A stretch of 64,000 bases of DNA from Maribacter arcticus (GCF_900167935.1 NZ_FUYL01000003.1:356388-420387), one strand, 5' to 3'; positions 8,008 to 18,762 are shown, counted from the stretch's first letter. The notes: a model not told the origin generated them from the letters alone. Program-made: numbers and translations.

Positions 8008-9711
8008 ATGTGCAATTCACAACACTCCCCATATAAAGGTCTACAACATGAAGGCCACGATGACGAACACAAAACTTGGAGCAGACGTTCATTTCTACAG
8101 GCAATGGGTATCGCAGGATCTGGCTCAATGATGCTAGGTTCTAATATGCTTACAGCCTCTGCCCCTTCACCCCTATCAGCAGGTATTGCTGCAGCGGAAA
8201 CTGACAATATTTTGATATTAATACGTCTATCAGGTGGTAATGATGGTCTAAGCACCGTTATACCTTTAGAGCAGTATGACAGTTATGCGAATGCACGACC
8301 AAATATTTATGTTCCTGAAAGTAAAGTATTAAAACTTACCGATGAATTCGGTGTACCATCTTACATGAATGCATTGGCACCCATGTGGCAAGAAGGCCAA
8401 TTTAAGGCTGTACACGGAGTTGGATACGAAGGGCAAAGTCTTTCGCATTTTACAGGTTCTGATATTTTTGCCAACACAGATATAGAAACAACAGGGTTTA
8501 GCGGTTTAAACACCGGATGGATGGGTAGACATTTTGAAAATATTTATCCAGATTACTTAATAAACCCACCGGCAGCACCGGCGGCAATTCAGATAGGTCA
8601 ATTCGGCAGTTTAGTATTTCAAGGTGACGAAACCAATTATGCTTTCGTGACATCGAACATCGACCAGTTAGAAGAAATCGCAGAATCAGGCGTAGTTTAT
8701 GGCTTAGACGATACTCTTTTCAATAATTGTATGTACGGCGATCAACTAAAGTTTTTGAGAGGAGTAGCAAATACAACCTATGAATACTCAGGACTCATTC
8801 ACGAAGCCTATGAAAGAGGCCAAAATCAAGTAGAATATCAAGAAAACGGATTTGCACGCCAATTGGCGCTTATAGCACGATTGATAAAAGGAAACTTGGG
8901 CACAAAAGTATTTATGATTTCAATGGGTGGTTTTGATACCCATGGCAATCAGCCACAAGCACACGCACGTTTAATGACAAATCTTTCTGTTGCAGTCAAC
9001 AATTTTTATGAAGATTTAGCCTTTACACAACAAGACGATAAGGTATTGAGTATGACTTTTTCTGAATTCGGACGACGTATTTTTGAAAACGGATCTAACG
9101 GTACCGATCATGGTAAGGCATCACCAACGCTGTTCTTTGGATCAGGTTTAAATGGTAGTGCATTTGTTGGCGACCATCCAACATTAGATGACCCGGACGG
9201 ACGTGGAAATTTAGAGTACACGATGGATTTTAGAGATCTTTATGCTACAGTACTTGCTGAATGGTTATGTGTAGATGTTCCTCTAGTCGAAGCACATTTA
9301 TTAAATTACAAACCATATGTGCCTGTAAATTTAGGCTTTAGTTGTAGTGGTGAAGCATTCCCAGAAATAGCGTATAGTGATGGTGAGGTTACACCACCAG
9401 TACCACCTGGGGAAGAAGCAGAAACACCTTTCAATCCAGATTTATTGAATGCCGTTGTTCACAAACCTTATTACCCAACAGATAGTACTCCACATATCTA
9501 TTTAGAAATGCCTTTTTCGGCACACGTAGATATCCAACTTTTTAATATTCTCGGTCAACGAGTAGGCACTGTTTTTAACGAAATGATGTTCGAAGGTTCA
9601 ACCGAAATAAATATACGAGAGCGCATGCCCGAACAACTATCAACCGGAAAGTACATTTATCGTATCAGTGTACAGAATCAAAAGATGAGTAAATCCGTGA
9701 TGGTAGCTTAA
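8008..9711 (+). CDS. DUF1501 family protein with Tat signal and type IX sorting domain
   Basis: 567 residues. A twin-arginine motif, SRRSFLQAMG, lies near residues 27-36 and is followed by a hydrophobic stretch, so export by Tat is predicted. The DUF1501 body (sulfatase/phosphatase-like fold) shows IRLSGGNDGLS, MGGFDTHGNQ and FSEFGRR, all usual for the family. The last 85 or so residues form a type A T9SS sorting domain (FNILGQRVG, STGKYIYRI, KSVMVA), which would carry the protein across the outer membrane. It is partnered with the DUF1800 gene. The combination of a Tat signal with a type IX sorting domain is notable, since most type IX cargo is exported by Sec. Confidence 0.9.
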   Translation: MCNSQHSPYKGLQHEGHDDEHKTWSRRSFLQAMGIAGSGSMMLGSNMLTASAPSPLSAGIAAAETDNILILIRLSGGNDGLSTVIPLEQYDSYANARPNIYVPESKVLKLTDEFGVPSYMNALAPMWQEGQFKAVHGVGYEGQSLSHFTGSDIFANTDIETTGFSGLNTGWMGRHFENIYPDYLINPPAAPAAIQIGQFGSLVFQGDETNYAFVTSNIDQLEEIAESGVVYGLDDTLFNNCMYGDQLKFLRGVANTTYEYSGLIHEAYERGQNQVEYQENGFARQLALIARLIKGNLGTKVFMISMGGFDTHGNQPQAHARLMTNLSVAVNNFYEDLAFTQQDDKVLSMTFSEFGRRIFENGSNGTDHGKASPTLFFGSGLNGSAFVGDHPTLDDPDGRGNLEYTMDFRDLYATVLAEWLCVDVPLVEAHLLNYKPYVPVNLGFSCSGEAFPEIAYSDGEVTPPVPPGEEAETPFNPDLLNAVVHKPYYPTDSTPHIYLEMPFSAHVDIQLFNILGQRVGTVFNEMMFEGSTEINIRERMPEQLSTGKYIYRISVQNQKMSKSVMVA

Positions 9712-9729
9712 ACTGTTTCCCCCTATTAT

Positions 9730-9767
9730 AAAAAGTCCCTATTCAATAAATTGAATAGGGACTTTTT
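9730..9767. terminator. Strong bidirectional rho-independent terminator
   Basis: A perfect 17-base-pair stem (AAAAAGTCCCTATTCAA and its complement) closes a 4-base loop and carries A and T tracts on both sides. It sits 18 bases after the DUF1501 stop and just past the stop of the small minus-strand gene, so it can end transcripts from both sides. Confidence 0.9.
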
Positions 9768-9769
9768 AT

Positions 9770-9949
9770 TTACGCTAATTTCGATTTGTTATTTTTAGTT
9801 TTAAAGGACAATTCCCTTTTTACTCTATGGTTCTTATCCTTATGAACTAATGCTATATCTTCTACATTAGCTTCTGTACTTTTTGTGACTACATCTATTT
9901 TTTCTAAACCTTCAGAGAATCGCAATTTTATTGGTTTACCAACACTCAT
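9770..9949 (-). CDS. Small basic protein, unknown function
   Basis: A 59-residue frame on the minus strand, from ATG at 9949 to TAA at 9770-9772: MSVGKPIKLRFSEGLEKIDV at the start and a lysine-rich C-terminal end. Support for a real gene: it occupies an otherwise empty interval, it ends exactly beside the bidirectional terminator, and its codon use looks normal for the region. The acidic middle followed by the KRELSFKTKNNK tail recalls short nucleic-acid or ribosome-associated proteins, but I recognise no family. Confidence 0.5.
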   Translation of the reverse strand: MSVGKPIKLRFSEGLEKIDVVTKSTEANVEDIALVHKDKNHRVKRELSFKTKNNKSKLA

Positions 9950-10134
9950 ATTATTAAAATTTTAACTATTAATTAAGTCTTTTCTTACAATAAAACAGTT
10001 TTTATAAATCTTTCGTATAAATAATCGACAAGTCACACTGTTTGACATCAGTTTTAATTAAAACTTCACCTTTTAATCTATTTAGGTGCTGATTACAATT
10101 GGCAAGTATTTCGTGATTCTCCCATCAAATTCAG

Positions 10135-10142
10135 TATTTTTG
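10135..10142 (+). promoter_or_regulatory. Candidate promoter -7 box for metG
   Basis: TATTTTTG matches the Bacteroidota -7 consensus TAnnTTTG and lies 17 bases before the metG ATG at 10160, a plausible distance. No convincing -33 TTG is seen at the best spacing, so this is a weak call. Confidence 0.35.
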
Positions 10143-10159
10143 TAGCTTAATTTATTTTG

Positions 10160-12238
10160 ATGTCCGATATTAAATCACCTTCTAGATATACGATTACTGC
10201 AGCTTTACCTTATACGAATGGCCCAATACATATTGGCCATTTAGCAGGTGTTTACGTGCCAGCAGATATATACGCCCGCTATCTTCGTTTAACAGGAAAA
10301 GATGTAGCCTTTGTTTGTGGCAGCGATGAACATGGTGTTGCAATTTCAATGAAAGCTAAAAAAGAAGGCGTTACTCCTAAAGATATTATCGATAAGTATC
10401 ATGCGATAATTAAGCAGTCTTTCTTGGATTTCGGAATTACATTCGACAACTATTCTAGAACCTCTGCACCTATACATCATGAAACCGCATCAGAATTTTT
10501 TATAAATCTTTATGAAAAAGGAGATTTTATTGAAGAAACTACGGCCCAGTTATACGATGAAGAAGCACAACAATTTTTAGCAGATCGTTTTGTAATTGGT
10601 ACTTGCCCTAAATGTGGTAATGAAGAAGCGTATGGCGATCAGTGTGAAAATTGCGGGTCAAGTTTAAATGCCACCGATTTAATAAATCCGAAATCAACCA
10701 TAACAGGTACAATACCGACTACTAAAGAAACCAAACACTGGTTTTTGCCTTTAGACAGGTATGAAGAATTTCTTACCGATTGGATTTTAAAAGGACATAA
10801 AGATGACTGGAAACCTAATGTATACGGTCAATGTAAATCATGGATTGATGGTGGTCTAGAACCAAGAGCAGTAACTAGAGATTTAGATTGGGGTATACCC
10901 GTACCTGTTGAAGGTGGGGAAGGCAAAGTACTTTATGTATGGTTTGATGCACCTATCGGATACATTTCATCTACCAAAGAATGGGCAGCCCGTGAAGGTA
11001 AAGATTGGGAACCCTATTGGAAAGACAAAGACACCAAATTGGTTCATTTCATTGGGAAGGATAATATCGTTTTTCACTGTATCATTTTCCCTTCTATGCT
11101 GAAAGCAGAAGGAAGTTATATTTTACCGGATAATGTACCTGCCAACGAATTTTTAAATTTAGAAGGCAACAAATTATCTACCTCTAAGAATTGGGCGGTT
11201 TGGTTGCACGAGTACCTAATTGATTTTCCTGAGTTACAAGATTCGTTACGTTATACGTTAACAGCGAATGCTCCAGAATCTAAGGATAATGATTTTACCT
11301 GGAAAGATTTTCAAGCTCGTAACAATAACGAATTGGTTGCTATCCTAGGGAATTTCATAAACAGAGTAGTTGTATTGACCAATAAATATTATGACGGAAA
11401 AGTCCCAGCCGCTGGTAATTTTTCTGATGTTGATACAGAAACCCTTGACCAACTTCGTAAGTTTCCAGATACGATATCTAGCTCGATAGAGCGCTATCGC
11501 TTTAGAGAAGCCGGACAAGAATTAATGAACCTAGCCCGTTTAGGAAACAAATATTTAGCAGATGCCGAACCTTGGAAAGTTATTAAGGTCGACGAAGAGC
11601 GTGTTAAAACTATCATGAACGTAGCCTTGCAAATCGCTGCTGGTTTAGCTGTATTAAGTGAACCATTTTTACCATTTACCTCTGCTAAACTTAAAAACAT
11701 ACTCAATATCAACCTGAGCGCAGTCGAAGGCCTAAATTGGGAATCAGTTTCAGCCACCAAGGTGTTACTATCTGCAGACCACCAAATCAACCAAGCAGAG
11801 TTGCTCTTTAGAAAAATAGAAGATAGTGAGATTCAATCACAATTAGACAAGTTGGAAGCCACCAAAAAAGCGAATGCGAACGAAAATAAAAAACTAATGC
11901 CCCAAAAAGACACCATTACCTTTGATGATTTTTCTAAGCTAGACATGCGTGTCGGAACTATAATCGAAGCCGAAAAAATGGCAAAAGCCAAAAAGCTTTT
12001 AGTTTTAAAAGTAGATACTGGCTTAGATATACGTACTATAGTTTCTGGTATTGCAGAAAGTTTTACCCCAGAAGAGATTGTTGGAAAAAAAGTAACTGTT
12101 TTAATCAATTTGGCACCTCGTGCCCTTCGCGGTGTAGATAGTGAAGGAATGATTTTGATGACCGAAAATGCCGATGGAAAATTGGTATTCGTTAATCCTG
12201 ATGAAGATGGCGTTGGTAATGGAGAAGGAATAAACTAA
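10160..12238 (+). CDS. metG: Methionyl-tRNA synthetase
   Basis: 692 residues from the ATG at 10160; a TTG just before it is not needed. It charges tRNA-Met with methionine in the cytoplasm. The class I signatures are HIGH at residues 23-26 and KLSTS at 338-342, the Bacteroidota form of KMSKS. A zinc-knuckle region ([20 protein letters not shown]) lies near 149-168. A C-terminal tRNA-binding (EMAP/Trbp111-like) domain starts near 590 with [12 protein letters not shown]. The gene continues into tex with a 29-base gap. A copy of a flavobacterial intergenic repeat seems to be embedded near codons 518-525 (see 11713-11732). Confidence 0.97.
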   Translation: MSDIKSPSRYTITAALPYTNGPIHIGHLAGVYVPADIYARYLRLTGKDVAFVCGSDEHGVAISMKAKKEGVTPKDIIDKYHAIIKQSFLDFGITFDNYSRTSAPIHHETASEFFINLYEKGDFIEETTAQLYDEEAQQFLADRFVIGTCPKCGNEEAYGDQCENCGSSLNATDLINPKSTITGTIPTTKETKHWFLPLDRYEEFLTDWILKGHKDDWKPNVYGQCKSWIDGGLEPRAVTRDLDWGIPVPVEGGEGKVLYVWFDAPIGYISSTKEWAAREGKDWEPYWKDKDTKLVHFIGKDNIVFHCIIFPSMLKAEGSYILPDNVPANEFLNLEGNKLSTSKNWAVWLHEYLIDFPELQDSLRYTLTANAPESKDNDFTWKDFQARNNNELVAILGNFINRVVVLTNKYYDGKVPAAGNFSDVDTETLDQLRKFPDTISSSIERYRFREAGQELMNLARLGNKYLADAEPWKVIKVDEERVKTIMNVALQIAAGLAVLSEPFLPFTSAKLKNILNINLSAVEGLNWESVSATKVLLSADHQINQAELLFRKIEDSEIQSQLDKLEATKKANANENKKLMPQKDTITFDDFSKLDMRVGTIIEAEKMAKAKKLLVLKVDTGLDIRTIVSGIAESFTPEEIVGKKVTVLINLAPRALRGVDSEGMILMTENADGKLVFVNPDEDGVGNGEGIN
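11713..11732 (+). repeat. Copy of an intergenic repeat core inside metG
   Basis: CCTGAGCGCAGTCGAAGGCC lies within metG and encodes LSAVEGL. It matches the core of the repeat at 18881-18906 with one difference over 19 bases. The insertion point falls between the anticodon-binding part and the C-terminal domain, where a short in-frame addition could be tolerated. Confidence 0.5.
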
Positions 12239-12267
12239 TTACCTCTCCTAAAAATATTACAATATAA

Positions 12268-14409
12268 ATGGCAAAATTGGACTCGGCCCAAATAGTTGGC
12301 TATATCTTAAAGTATACCCAACTCCCAGAAAAAGGGATTCAAAATACGATTGAACTTCTAAACCAAGATTGTACGATTCCTTTTATTTCGAGGTATCGAA
12401 AAGAGAAAACAGGCAATTTAGATGAAGTTCAAGTAGGTGCCATTGTACAGTTTAAAGACCAGTTTGAAGTACTAGAAAAACGTAAAAAAGCTATCATTAA
12501 AGCTGTCGAGGAACAGAATGCCTTGACCGCAGAACTCAAACAAAGCTTTGAGAACGCAGAAGACTTAACGCAGTTAGAAGATTTATATCTACCATTTAAA
12601 AAGAGCAAAAAAACAAAAGCCGAAATAGCCCGTAAAAACGGTTTAGAACCTTTGGCTAAAATCATTATGGCGCAGCGTAATGATGATATTGAATTTACGG
12701 CATCAAAATACGTAAACAAAGAAGTTGAAAACGAAGACGATGCTTTAGAAGGAGCTCGCCATATTATTTCTGAATGGATTAATGAACGAACTGATATTAG
12801 AAATCAAATACGGTCACAATTAGCTCGCTTTGCAATTATATCTACAAAAGTAATTACTGCTAAAAAAGAAGACGAAAAAGCACAGAAGTATCGCGATTAT
12901 TTTGAATGGAGTGAACCATTAAATAAATGTCCGTCGCACCGTTTATTGGCGATTTTAAGAGCAGAATCAGAGAAATTTATCCGGGTTAAAATTGAGTTGG
13001 ATGATGAACGATTACTAGACCGTATAGAAAATAGAATTATCAAATCTAATAATGCGTGTGCAAAGCAAATAGAACTTGCCATTGCAGATGCTTATAAAAG
13101 ATTACTATTCCCATCTTTATCCAACGAACTATTAAAAGCTGCAAAGGAAAAGGCAGATGATGAAGCTATCAGTGTATTCTCCAATAATCTTAGACAATTG
13201 TTGTTGGGTGCGCCTTTAGGCGAAAAACGTATTCTCGCCATTGACCCAGGTTTTAAATCGGGCTGTAAATTGGTGTGTTTAGATGCCCAAGGTAATTTAG
13301 TGCATAATGAAAATATCTATCCGCATGCGCCACAAAATGATGTAAGCGGTGCTATTAAAAAATTGAGTTCGTTAGTTAATGCCTATAAGATTGAAGCTAT
13401 CGCCATAGGTAATGGCACAGCTTCAAGAGAAACTGAACATCTTGTCAAAAAAGTGATATTCAATAATCCGGTTGAAGTTTTTGTAGTAAGTGAAGCTGGG
13501 GCATCTATTTACTCAGCATCTAAGATTGCTCGTGATGAATTCCCGAACTACGATGTTACCGTTCGTGGCGCAGTTTCTATAGGTAGACGTTTGGCCGACC
13601 CACTTGCAGAACTGGTTAAAATAGACCCTAAGTCTATTGGTGTAGGGCAATATCAGCATGACGTAGACCAGACTAAACTAAAAAATTCGCTTGACGTCGT
13701 AGTAGAAAGTTGTGTAAACTCCATTGGGGTAAATATAAATACCGCAAGTGTTCCCTTATTAAGTTATGTTTCAGGTATTGGACCAAAATTGGCCGAAAAT
13801 ATTGTCATCCAAAGAAAGGAAAAAGGCGCGTTCAAAAGCAGAAAAGAGATTATGGATGTTCCTCGCTTAGGGGGTAAAGCCTTTGAACAAGGAGCTGCAT
13901 TTTTACGTATTAAAGATGCCAAAAATCCGTTAGATGATTCTGCCGTACATCCAGAAAGCTATGCTATAGTAAAGCAAATGGCCAAAGATAAAGGAACCGA
14001 AATTCTTTCTTTAATTGGCAACAAGGCATTACTTAAAGAAATAGAATTAAAAAAATATTGCACTGAAAATGTTGGCCTACCCACTTTAAAAGACATACTT
14101 TCAGAATTAGAAAAACCAGGATTAGACCGAAGGGAAAAAGCTAGAGTATTCACTTTTGACCAAAATATTAAATCGATTACCGATTTACACAGTGGTCAAT
14201 TACTTCCTGGTATCGTAAACAACATTACTAATTTTGGGTGTTTTGTAGATATCGGCATCAAAGAAAGCGGACTGATTCACGTTTCTAATCTCTCCGATTC
14301 GTTTGTTAAAGATGTAAATGAACATGTTCATTTACATCAACAAATAATTGTGAAGGTTTTAGAAGTCGATGTACCTAGAAAGCGTATTCAACTAAAGCTG
14401 CACAAATAG
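12268..14409 (+). CDS. tex: Tex family RNA-binding transcription accessory protein
   Basis: 713 residues. The order is a helical N-terminal Tex domain, a YqgF/RNase H-like domain (ILAIDPGFKSGCKLVCLDAQG near residue 325), helix-hairpin-helix motifs (VSGIGPKLAENIVIQRKEKG near 500), and a C-terminal S1 domain (LPGIVNNITNFGCFVDIG near 645). Tex binds nucleic acid and RNA polymerase and affects transcription; it is widely conserved and cytoplasmic. It lies between metG and the deacetylase-like gene, 8 bases before the latter, so these three form a likely operon. Confidence 0.95.
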   Translation: MAKLDSAQIVGYILKYTQLPEKGIQNTIELLNQDCTIPFISRYRKEKTGNLDEVQVGAIVQFKDQFEVLEKRKKAIIKAVEEQNALTAELKQSFENAEDLTQLEDLYLPFKKSKKTKAEIARKNGLEPLAKIIMAQRNDDIEFTASKYVNKEVENEDDALEGARHIISEWINERTDIRNQIRSQLARFAIISTKVITAKKEDEKAQKYRDYFEWSEPLNKCPSHRLLAILRAESEKFIRVKIELDDERLLDRIENRIIKSNNACAKQIELAIADAYKRLLFPSLSNELLKAAKEKADDEAISVFSNNLRQLLLGAPLGEKRILAIDPGFKSGCKLVCLDAQGNLVHNENIYPHAPQNDVSGAIKKLSSLVNAYKIEAIAIGNGTASRETEHLVKKVIFNNPVEVFVVSEAGASIYSASKIARDEFPNYDVTVRGAVSIGRRLADPLAELVKIDPKSIGVGQYQHDVDQTKLKNSLDVVVESCVNSIGVNINTASVPLLSYVSGIGPKLAENIVIQRKEKGAFKSRKEIMDVPRLGGKAFEQGAAFLRIKDAKNPLDDSAVHPESYAIVKQMAKDKGTEILSLIGNKALLKEIELKKYCTENVGLPTLKDILSELEKPGLDRREKARVFTFDQNIKSITDLHSGQLLPGIVNNITNFGCFVDIGIKESGLIHVSNLSDSFVKDVNEHVHLHQQIIVKVLEVDVPRKRIQLKLHK

Positions 14410-14417
14410 TTCAGCTA

Positions 14418-15320
14418 ATGCTTAAAATAGCCTACCATACTATTTATAAACATCCATTACCAGAAGGTCATCGTTTTCCTATGATGAAATATGAGCTTCT
14501 ACCACAGCAATTAATATATGAAGGTACCTGTACCCAATCTAATTTTTTCGAGCCTGAAATTCCGAATGATAAACATATTGTAGCCGTTCACGATCCTGAA
14601 TATTTTTACGATTTGTTGAATATGATGATTTCAGCAAAAATGTCTCGTAAAATCGGTTTTCCAATATCTGAAGATTTGGTAGAGCGAGAACGTATTATAG
14701 CTGATGGCACCCTAAAAAACTGTGATTTCGCGCTTCACTACGGAATTTCAATGAATATTGCTGGCGGTACTCACCATGCATTCAGTGATCATGGCGAAGC
14801 ATTTTGTATGCTAAACGACCAAGCCATTGGCGCAAAATATCTATTGAATAAAGGGCTAGCAAAAAAAATACTCATTGTAGATTTAGATGTTCACCAAGGT
14901 AATGGTACAGCAGAAATCTTTCAAAATGATACCAATGTCTTTACATTTTCTATGCATGGTAAGTCTAACTATCCCTTAAAAAAGGAAAAATCAGATTTAG
15001 ACATTGAACTTGAAAAAGGGACAACAGATGATTTATACCTGTCTATACTCAAACAAAACTTACCTAAATTATTAGACATTGTTCAGCCAGACTTTATCTT
15101 TTATCTCAGCGGGGTAGATGTTCTTAAAAGTGATAAACTTGGCACATTAGGCCTAACTGTGCATGGTTGCAAACTTCGCGACCAATATGTTCTAGACACT
15201 TGCAAAAAGCATAAAATTCCTGTGCAATGTAGTATGGGTGGTGGGTATTCCGAAGACATTAGAATTATTGTAGAAGCACATGCGAATACGTTTCGGTTGG
15301 CGCAATCTCTATATTTTTAG
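14418..15320 (+). CDS. Histone deacetylase family (class II-like/AcuC-type) hydrolase
   Basis: 300 residues, the usual length of bacterial histone-deacetylase-like zinc hydrolases. The motifs are GGTHHAFSDHGEAFCMLND near residue 115, VDLDVHQGNGTAEIF near 155 (metal-binding Asp and His) and the C-terminal GGGYSED. The enzyme removes acyl groups from lysine, polyamines or small molecules; the substrate here is unknown. Given that a polyamine pathway exists elsewhere in the window, acetylpolyamine is one possibility, but nothing in the local context shows it. The start is 8 bases after tex. Confidence 0.9.
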   Translation: MLKIAYHTIYKHPLPEGHRFPMMKYELLPQQLIYEGTCTQSNFFEPEIPNDKHIVAVHDPEYFYDLLNMMISAKMSRKIGFPISEDLVERERIIADGTLKNCDFALHYGISMNIAGGTHHAFSDHGEAFCMLNDQAIGAKYLLNKGLAKKILIVDLDVHQGNGTAEIFQNDTNVFTFSMHGKSNYPLKKEKSDLDIELEKGTTDDLYLSILKQNLPKLLDIVQPDFIFYLSGVDVLKSDKLGTLGLTVHGCKLRDQYVLDTCKKHKIPVQCSMGGGYSEDIRIIVEAHANTFRLAQSLYF

Positions 15321-15351
15321 TACATTAGTACAACACCTGAAAACCAAACTA

Positions 15352-16638
15352 ATGAAAACGCTGATTCACATTTATTTTGCTCTATTTACACTAGTTTCCT
15401 TCTCCCAAACAATATCCATTCAAAAATCATCTGCATTAGAAACAGGAAATGCAAAAGATGCAGGCATGTCAACAGAGCGTCTTTCAAAAATAGACGCCAT
15501 GATTTCAGAAGAAGTTACTAATGGTAATATACCTGGGGCTGTTGCACTAATTGCACGTAATGGCAAAATAGTTTTTCACAAGGCGTTCGGCATGTCTGAT
15601 AATGAAGCGAACATTTCGATGGAAAAAGATGCCATTTTCCGTATTGCCTCTCAAACAAAGGCCATAACCTCAACCGCTGTAATGATGCTTTGGGAAGAAG
15701 GTAAGTTTCAATTAGATGATAATATTTCAAAATACATTCCAGAATTCGGTGAGGCGCAAATATTAGATACCTATAATGAAGCCGACGGTACGTACACTAC
15801 TAAACGAGCAGAAAACCAAATCACCATTAGAGATTTGTTGACTCATACATCAGGTATTGGTTATGGAGTGATTGATGGGGATGAACGTTTCAAGAAGATT
15901 TATGCAAAAGCAGGAATCACCGATTTATTTACAACAGAAAAAATTACGATTGCCGAAAGCGTAAAAAAACTGGCAAAGTTACCACTACATCATGAGCCAG
16001 GAGAGGCATTTACCTATAGTGAAGGCCTTGATGTGTTAGGCTATTTTATCGAAGTTATTTCTGGTGTACCCTTTGATGAATTTTTTAAAACGAGAATCTT
16101 CGAACCACTTAACATGAAAGATACTTGGTTCTACCAACCGAAAGAAAACTATAATAGATTAGTAGCAGTTCAAAAAAAGGAAAATGACAAATGGATAAAA
16201 TATCCTATTACCTTTTATGACACTGATTATCCTATAAAAGGAGCAAAAACTTTCTTTTCTGGTGGTGCAGGTCTTTCAAGCACAGCAAAAGACTACGCTA
16301 CTTTTTTACAGATGTATTTGAACGAAGGTGAATTAAACGGAGTGCGATTATTGAGTAGAACCACGGTAAAAAGTATTTTGGGGAATCAAATTGGAGATAT
16401 ATGGGATGGACCAAAAAACCATGGCCTTGCCTTTTCAATAGTAAATGAAAAAGGAGAAATTTCTGGTGGCCTTGGAAGTGACGGAACATTTGAATGGGGA
16501 GGTTATTTCAATACCCAATATTTTGCAGACCCAAAAGAAAAAGTAATCGGTATTTTAATGAAACAGACCCAAGGCCCTGTAAATGATACGACCAGTTGGA
16601 AATTTAAGCAAATGCTTTTTTCTAGTATTGATGATTAA
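15352..16638 (+). CDS. Secreted serine hydrolase, class C beta-lactamase-like
   Basis: 428 residues from the ATG at 15352, which begins a clear Sec signal peptide (MKTLIHIYFALFTLVSFSQ). An upstream alternative start at 15280 would overlap the deacetylase gene and bury the signal. The motifs are SQTK at 100-103, YSE at 222-224 and an HGLAF segment near 360 in the place of KTG. Like the gene at 1706 it is probably an esterase or peptidase; the two share wording such as the EEGKF-LDD-ISKY segment after SxxK but differ in export (no lipobox here). It converges on recQ, with only 5 bases between the stops. Confidence 0.88.
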   Translation: MKTLIHIYFALFTLVSFSQTISIQKSSALETGNAKDAGMSTERLSKIDAMISEEVTNGNIPGAVALIARNGKIVFHKAFGMSDNEANISMEKDAIFRIASQTKAITSTAVMMLWEEGKFQLDDNISKYIPEFGEAQILDTYNEADGTYTTKRAENQITIRDLLTHTSGIGYGVIDGDERFKKIYAKAGITDLFTTEKITIAESVKKLAKLPLHHEPGEAFTYSEGLDVLGYFIEVISGVPFDEFFKTRIFEPLNMKDTWFYQPKENYNRLVAVQKKENDKWIKYPITFYDTDYPIKGAKTFFSGGAGLSSTAKDYATFLQMYLNEGELNGVRLLSRTTVKSILGNQIGDIWDGPKNHGLAFSIVNEKGEISGGLGSDGTFEWGGYFNTQYFADPKEKVIGILMKQTQGPVNDTTSWKFKQMLFSSIDD

Positions 16639-16643
16639 AGGCC

Positions 16644-18728
16644 TTAAGAATCTAACAAATACAGCCCAAACTTAATTTTCCAATACGGCATTTGCTCTTT
16701 AAAAAACTCAAAATAGTCTTTTAAACCTGTAGCTTCAGTTAATTCTGATTTTGCATTCGCTATTTTTGATACTTCATCAGCACTTACGAATTGATTCAAA
16801 TCAAGCTCCTCACCTTCTGCATGTTTTTTCATTAAGTGACCGTAAATGGTATTCTCAGAAAGGTTTCTTGCAGTTGCAATTTCAGAAACTGTTAATCCGT
16901 CAGAGAATAAATCGAACGTTTGCTCATGCGTTGCTTTCTTTGATTTTTTAGCAGGCGCATAAGTAGTAATTTCCTTAATAAAAATATCAGCGTACTTTTC
17001 TAATTTTGCCTGCCCTACACCAGACACCTCCATGAATTCTTTTTCATTTTTAGGCATCTTGAGTTCCATATCCTTTAAACTGGCATCACCAAAAACAACA
17101 TATGCCGGCACGCCTTGATCCTCGGCAATTCGTTGTCTTAAAAGGCGAAGCTTTTCGAAAAGTCCTGTTTTTGGAGTTTTTGCTTTTGCTGTACTTTTCT
17201 TCTTTTCCTTTTCGGTTTGCAAGATTGCTAATTGAATTGTTTTATTGGAAAAAAGCACTTCTTTAGCCAATGGCGTCAAGCCTAATCTGGCTCCTTCCCT
17301 AAAATTAATATCCAACACGCCTTGGTTCAATAACTGAATCACATACTGTTGTAAGTCTAGCCACGAAACATCTTTTATGGCGCCATATGTTTTAATATTT
17401 TGATATCCTCGTTCTAATACTTGGGCATTCTGTGCTCCTCGTAAGACATCGATAACCATACCCATAGGTTCACGCTCTCGTAGTCGAGCAACCCCAGAGC
17501 ATACTTTTTGAGCTAATAATGTAGCATCAAAATATGCTGGTGGACTCATACAAATATCACAATTTCCACATCCTTTGGTTACTTGCTCACCAAAGTAGTT
17601 TAACAATGCAATTCGGCGGCAACTCAACGCCTCCGCAAATTGCTGCATCCGTTCCAATTTGGCAAATTCTACGTCTGCATTTTCACTTTGTGTGATAAAT
17701 CGACGCAGCTGTGCCACATCGGCAAAACTATAAAACAGCAAAGCATGAGCTGGGAGTCCGTCACGACCACCTCTACCAATTTCTTGATAGTAACCTTCTA
17801 TATTCTTCGGAAGGTTATAATGAATTACCCAACGCACATTACTCTTATCTATTCCCATACCAAAAGCAATTGTTGCAGCGATTATGGGAACTCTATCTGT
17901 AATAAATTCTTCTTGTACCTTAGACCGTTCTTCAGATGACATACCTGCGTGATATGCCTTAGCCTTAAAACCAGCCTTTTGTAATTTTTGAGCAATAGCT
18001 TCAGTACTTTTTCTGCTCAAACAATAGATAATTCCGCTTTCGTTGGATCGATCATCTAAAAAATCGAGAATGTGCTTAATTCGGTCTTGTGCAGGCTTTA
18101 TATCTAAGTATAGATTTGGCCTATTGAAAGAAGCTAAATGTCGCTCTGCATTCGGAATCTTCAATTGATCGGCAATATCATCTTGCGTGGTTCTATCAGC
18201 TGTTGCCGTAAGTGCCATAACTGGAATATTCGGAAAGCGTTTCTTTAAACTACCCAACTGGGTATATGCAGGTCTAAAGTCATGTCCCCATGAAGAAATA
18301 CAATGTGCTTCATCTACTGCAAATAAGCTAATCTTCAAATTTTCTAAGATTGAATCAAAGAAGCCTAAGCTTTCTGGAGCAACATAAAACAGTTTCAATT
18401 CGCTGTTTTCTAATTGTTGCAAAATTGCCTGCCGAGTTTCTTCTGATTGGGAACTATTGTAATATGCAGCAGCAATGCCATTGGCTTGCAATACATCAAC
18501 CTGGTCCTTCATTAAGGCAATCAACGGTGAAATTACAATAGCCGTACCTTCTAAAGCTAAGGCCGTTAATTGATAACAGAGCGATTTTCCCCCTCCTGTT
18601 GGCATAATTGCCAACACATCTTTTTTGTTCAAAGCATCCTCAATTATGGATAATTGATTCGGCTTAAAAGAATCATAGCCAAAATGAGTTTTTAATAAAG
18701 GAAGTAGTTCTTGTACTGTTGATGTCAT
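16644..18728 (-). CDS. recQ: ATP-dependent DNA helicase RecQ
   Basis: 694 residues from the ATG at 18728 ([12 protein letters not shown]); a longer frame to 18758 adds residues with no family match. The domains in order are a superfamily 2 helicase core with Walker A PTGGGKS near residue 43 and DEAH in [14 protein letters not shown] near 135, a helicase C domain ending GRGGRDG, a RecQ zinc-binding region ([11 protein letters not shown]...CGNCDIC), a winged helix, and an HRDC domain ([22 protein letters not shown]). It unwinds DNA in recombination and fork repair. The unusual length after HRDC includes a helix-turn-helix-like segment ([20 protein letters not shown]), as in Bacteroidota RecQ. 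Confidence 0.96.
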   Translation of the reverse strand: MTSTVQELLPLLKTHFGYDSFKPNQLSIIEDALNKKDVLAIMPTGGGKSLCYQLTALALEGTAIVISPLIALMKDQVDVLQANGIAAAYYNSSQSEETRQAILQQLENSELKLFYVAPESLGFFDSILENLKISLFAVDEAHCISSWGHDFRPAYTQLGSLKKRFPNIPVMALTATADRTTQDDIADQLKIPNAERHLASFNRPNLYLDIKPAQDRIKHILDFLDDRSNESGIIYCLSRKSTEAIAQKLQKAGFKAKAYHAGMSSEERSKVQEEFITDRVPIIAATIAFGMGIDKSNVRWVIHYNLPKNIEGYYQEIGRGGRDGLPAHALLFYSFADVAQLRRFITQSENADVEFAKLERMQQFAEALSCRRIALLNYFGEQVTKGCGNCDICMSPPAYFDATLLAQKVCSGVARLREREPMGMVIDVLRGAQNAQVLERGYQNIKTYGAIKDVSWLDLQQYVIQLLNQGVLDINFREGARLGLTPLAKEVLFSNKTIQLAILQTEKEKKKSTAKAKTPKTGLFEKLRLLRQRIAEDQGVPAYVVFGDASLKDMELKMPKNEKEFMEVSGVGQAKLEKYADIFIKEITTYAPAKKSKKATHEQTFDLFSDGLTVSEIATARNLSENTIYGHLMKKHAEGEELDLNQFVSADEVSKIANAKSELTEATGLKDYFEFFKEQMPYWKIKFGLYLLDS

Positions 18729-18762
18729 AGGTGCAAAAATAGGAAGTTTATATACCAATAAG

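Noticed and set aside
15280..15351. Longer N-terminus for the secreted serine hydrolase
   Set aside because: It would overlap the deacetylase gene and place 24 residues before a clear signal peptide, so ATG 15352 is preferred.
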